From: JAVXAG01 sp036660615
GTDB taxonomy: Bacteria; Bacillota; Clostridia; Peptostreptococcales; Anaerovoracaceae
Reading direction: 5' to 3'
Assembly: GCA_036660615.1 (NCBI GenBank)
Contig: JAVXAG010000039.1
Coordinates: forward strand, 1 to 14,814
Length of the DNA: 14,814 nt
Shown piece after piece: positions 14,737-14,814 of this stretch. The notes beneath the pieces were generated by a model. The model did no database searches, was not told the origin of the DNA, and saw only the letters and a list, made by a program, of their open reading frames with translations. A program made the translations under genes and the position numbers. Positions within the stretch are counted from its first letter, which is position 1. Each line of letters starts with the position of its first letter.

Positions 14737-14814
14737 ACAAAACCATAGCCGATGTGGTATCATAGGGAAAAGAAACCAATAAAGGACAAGAATAGGTAGA
14801 AACTATATAATATT

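Larger units (their letters stand above)
14380..14814. other. Right-end region without a confident gene
   Basis: These 435 bases contain no ORF that I accept as a protein gene. They hold the short peptide candidate at 14494, the perfect hairpin at 14611-14646, an imperfect inverted repeat pairing CCATACCTTG (14418-14427) with CAAGGGGGTATGG (14478-14490), and ACACT/AGTGT (14721-14732) with an A-run on its left. A weak promoter-like pair, AGGACA (14783-14788) and TATAAT (14806-14811), lies at the very end and may serve a gene beyond the window. Confidence 0.5.

Overview
The window is AT-rich, densely coded DNA from a low-GC Gram-positive anaerobe. The type of organism is inferred from strong purine-rich Shine-Dalgarno sites, heavy use of AGA/ATA/AAA codons, GTG starts, a lipobox-type binding protein, and a potABCD operon led by an XRE-cupin regulator. 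This fits Clostridia, possibly Lachnospiraceae or a relative; genus and species cannot be read from the sequence alone. Every gene I accept is on the + strand. There are no tRNA, rRNA, CRISPR or insertion-sequence genes.

Layout. (1) 125-5707 is an efflux operon: an ABC-type signalling or regulatory ATPase of the COG3910-like group, a MATE transporter, and two half-size ABC exporters. The exporters overlap by 8 nt and have complementary degenerate and intact ATP sites, so they almost certainly form one heterodimeric pump. (2) 5705-7224 is a Fic AMP-transferase with an N-terminal inhibitory motif. It overlaps a 75-residue gene with the look of a small helix-turn-helix protein, and it is preceded by a promoter region carrying three copies of an 11-bp repeat. 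(3) 7261-9878 is a metal-homeostasis operon behind a near-consensus promoter. It holds a 111-residue unknown protein, a CobW/COG0523 P-loop GTPase with a very His/Cys-rich loop, and a second P-loop protein that seems fused to a TIGR03943/DUF1980-like C-terminal domain. It ends in an elaborate hairpin with a U-tract. (4) 9913-14379 is a complete polyamine uptake operon: XRE-cupin regulator, PotA, PotB, PotC and lipoprotein PotD. It has a strong promoter, a cluster of TTTAG/CTAAA half-sites and a clear terminator. (5) 14380-14814 holds no confident gene, but it has a 15-bp perfect hairpin, inverted repeats, and a possible very short hydrophobic peptide gene whose reading frame is broken at a run of seven T.

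Functional reading. Units 1 and 4 are membrane transport units: export of toxic or amphiphilic compounds, and import of spermidine/putrescine under a polyamine-type regulator. Unit 3 probably supplies or buffers a transition metal such as zinc. Unit 2 is a post-translational modification unit, perhaps with its own small repressor or antitoxin. The most worthwhile leads are the Fic/small-protein module with its repeats, the two unusual CobW-type proteins with their unknown partner, and the structured elements at 9809-9878 and 14418-14736.
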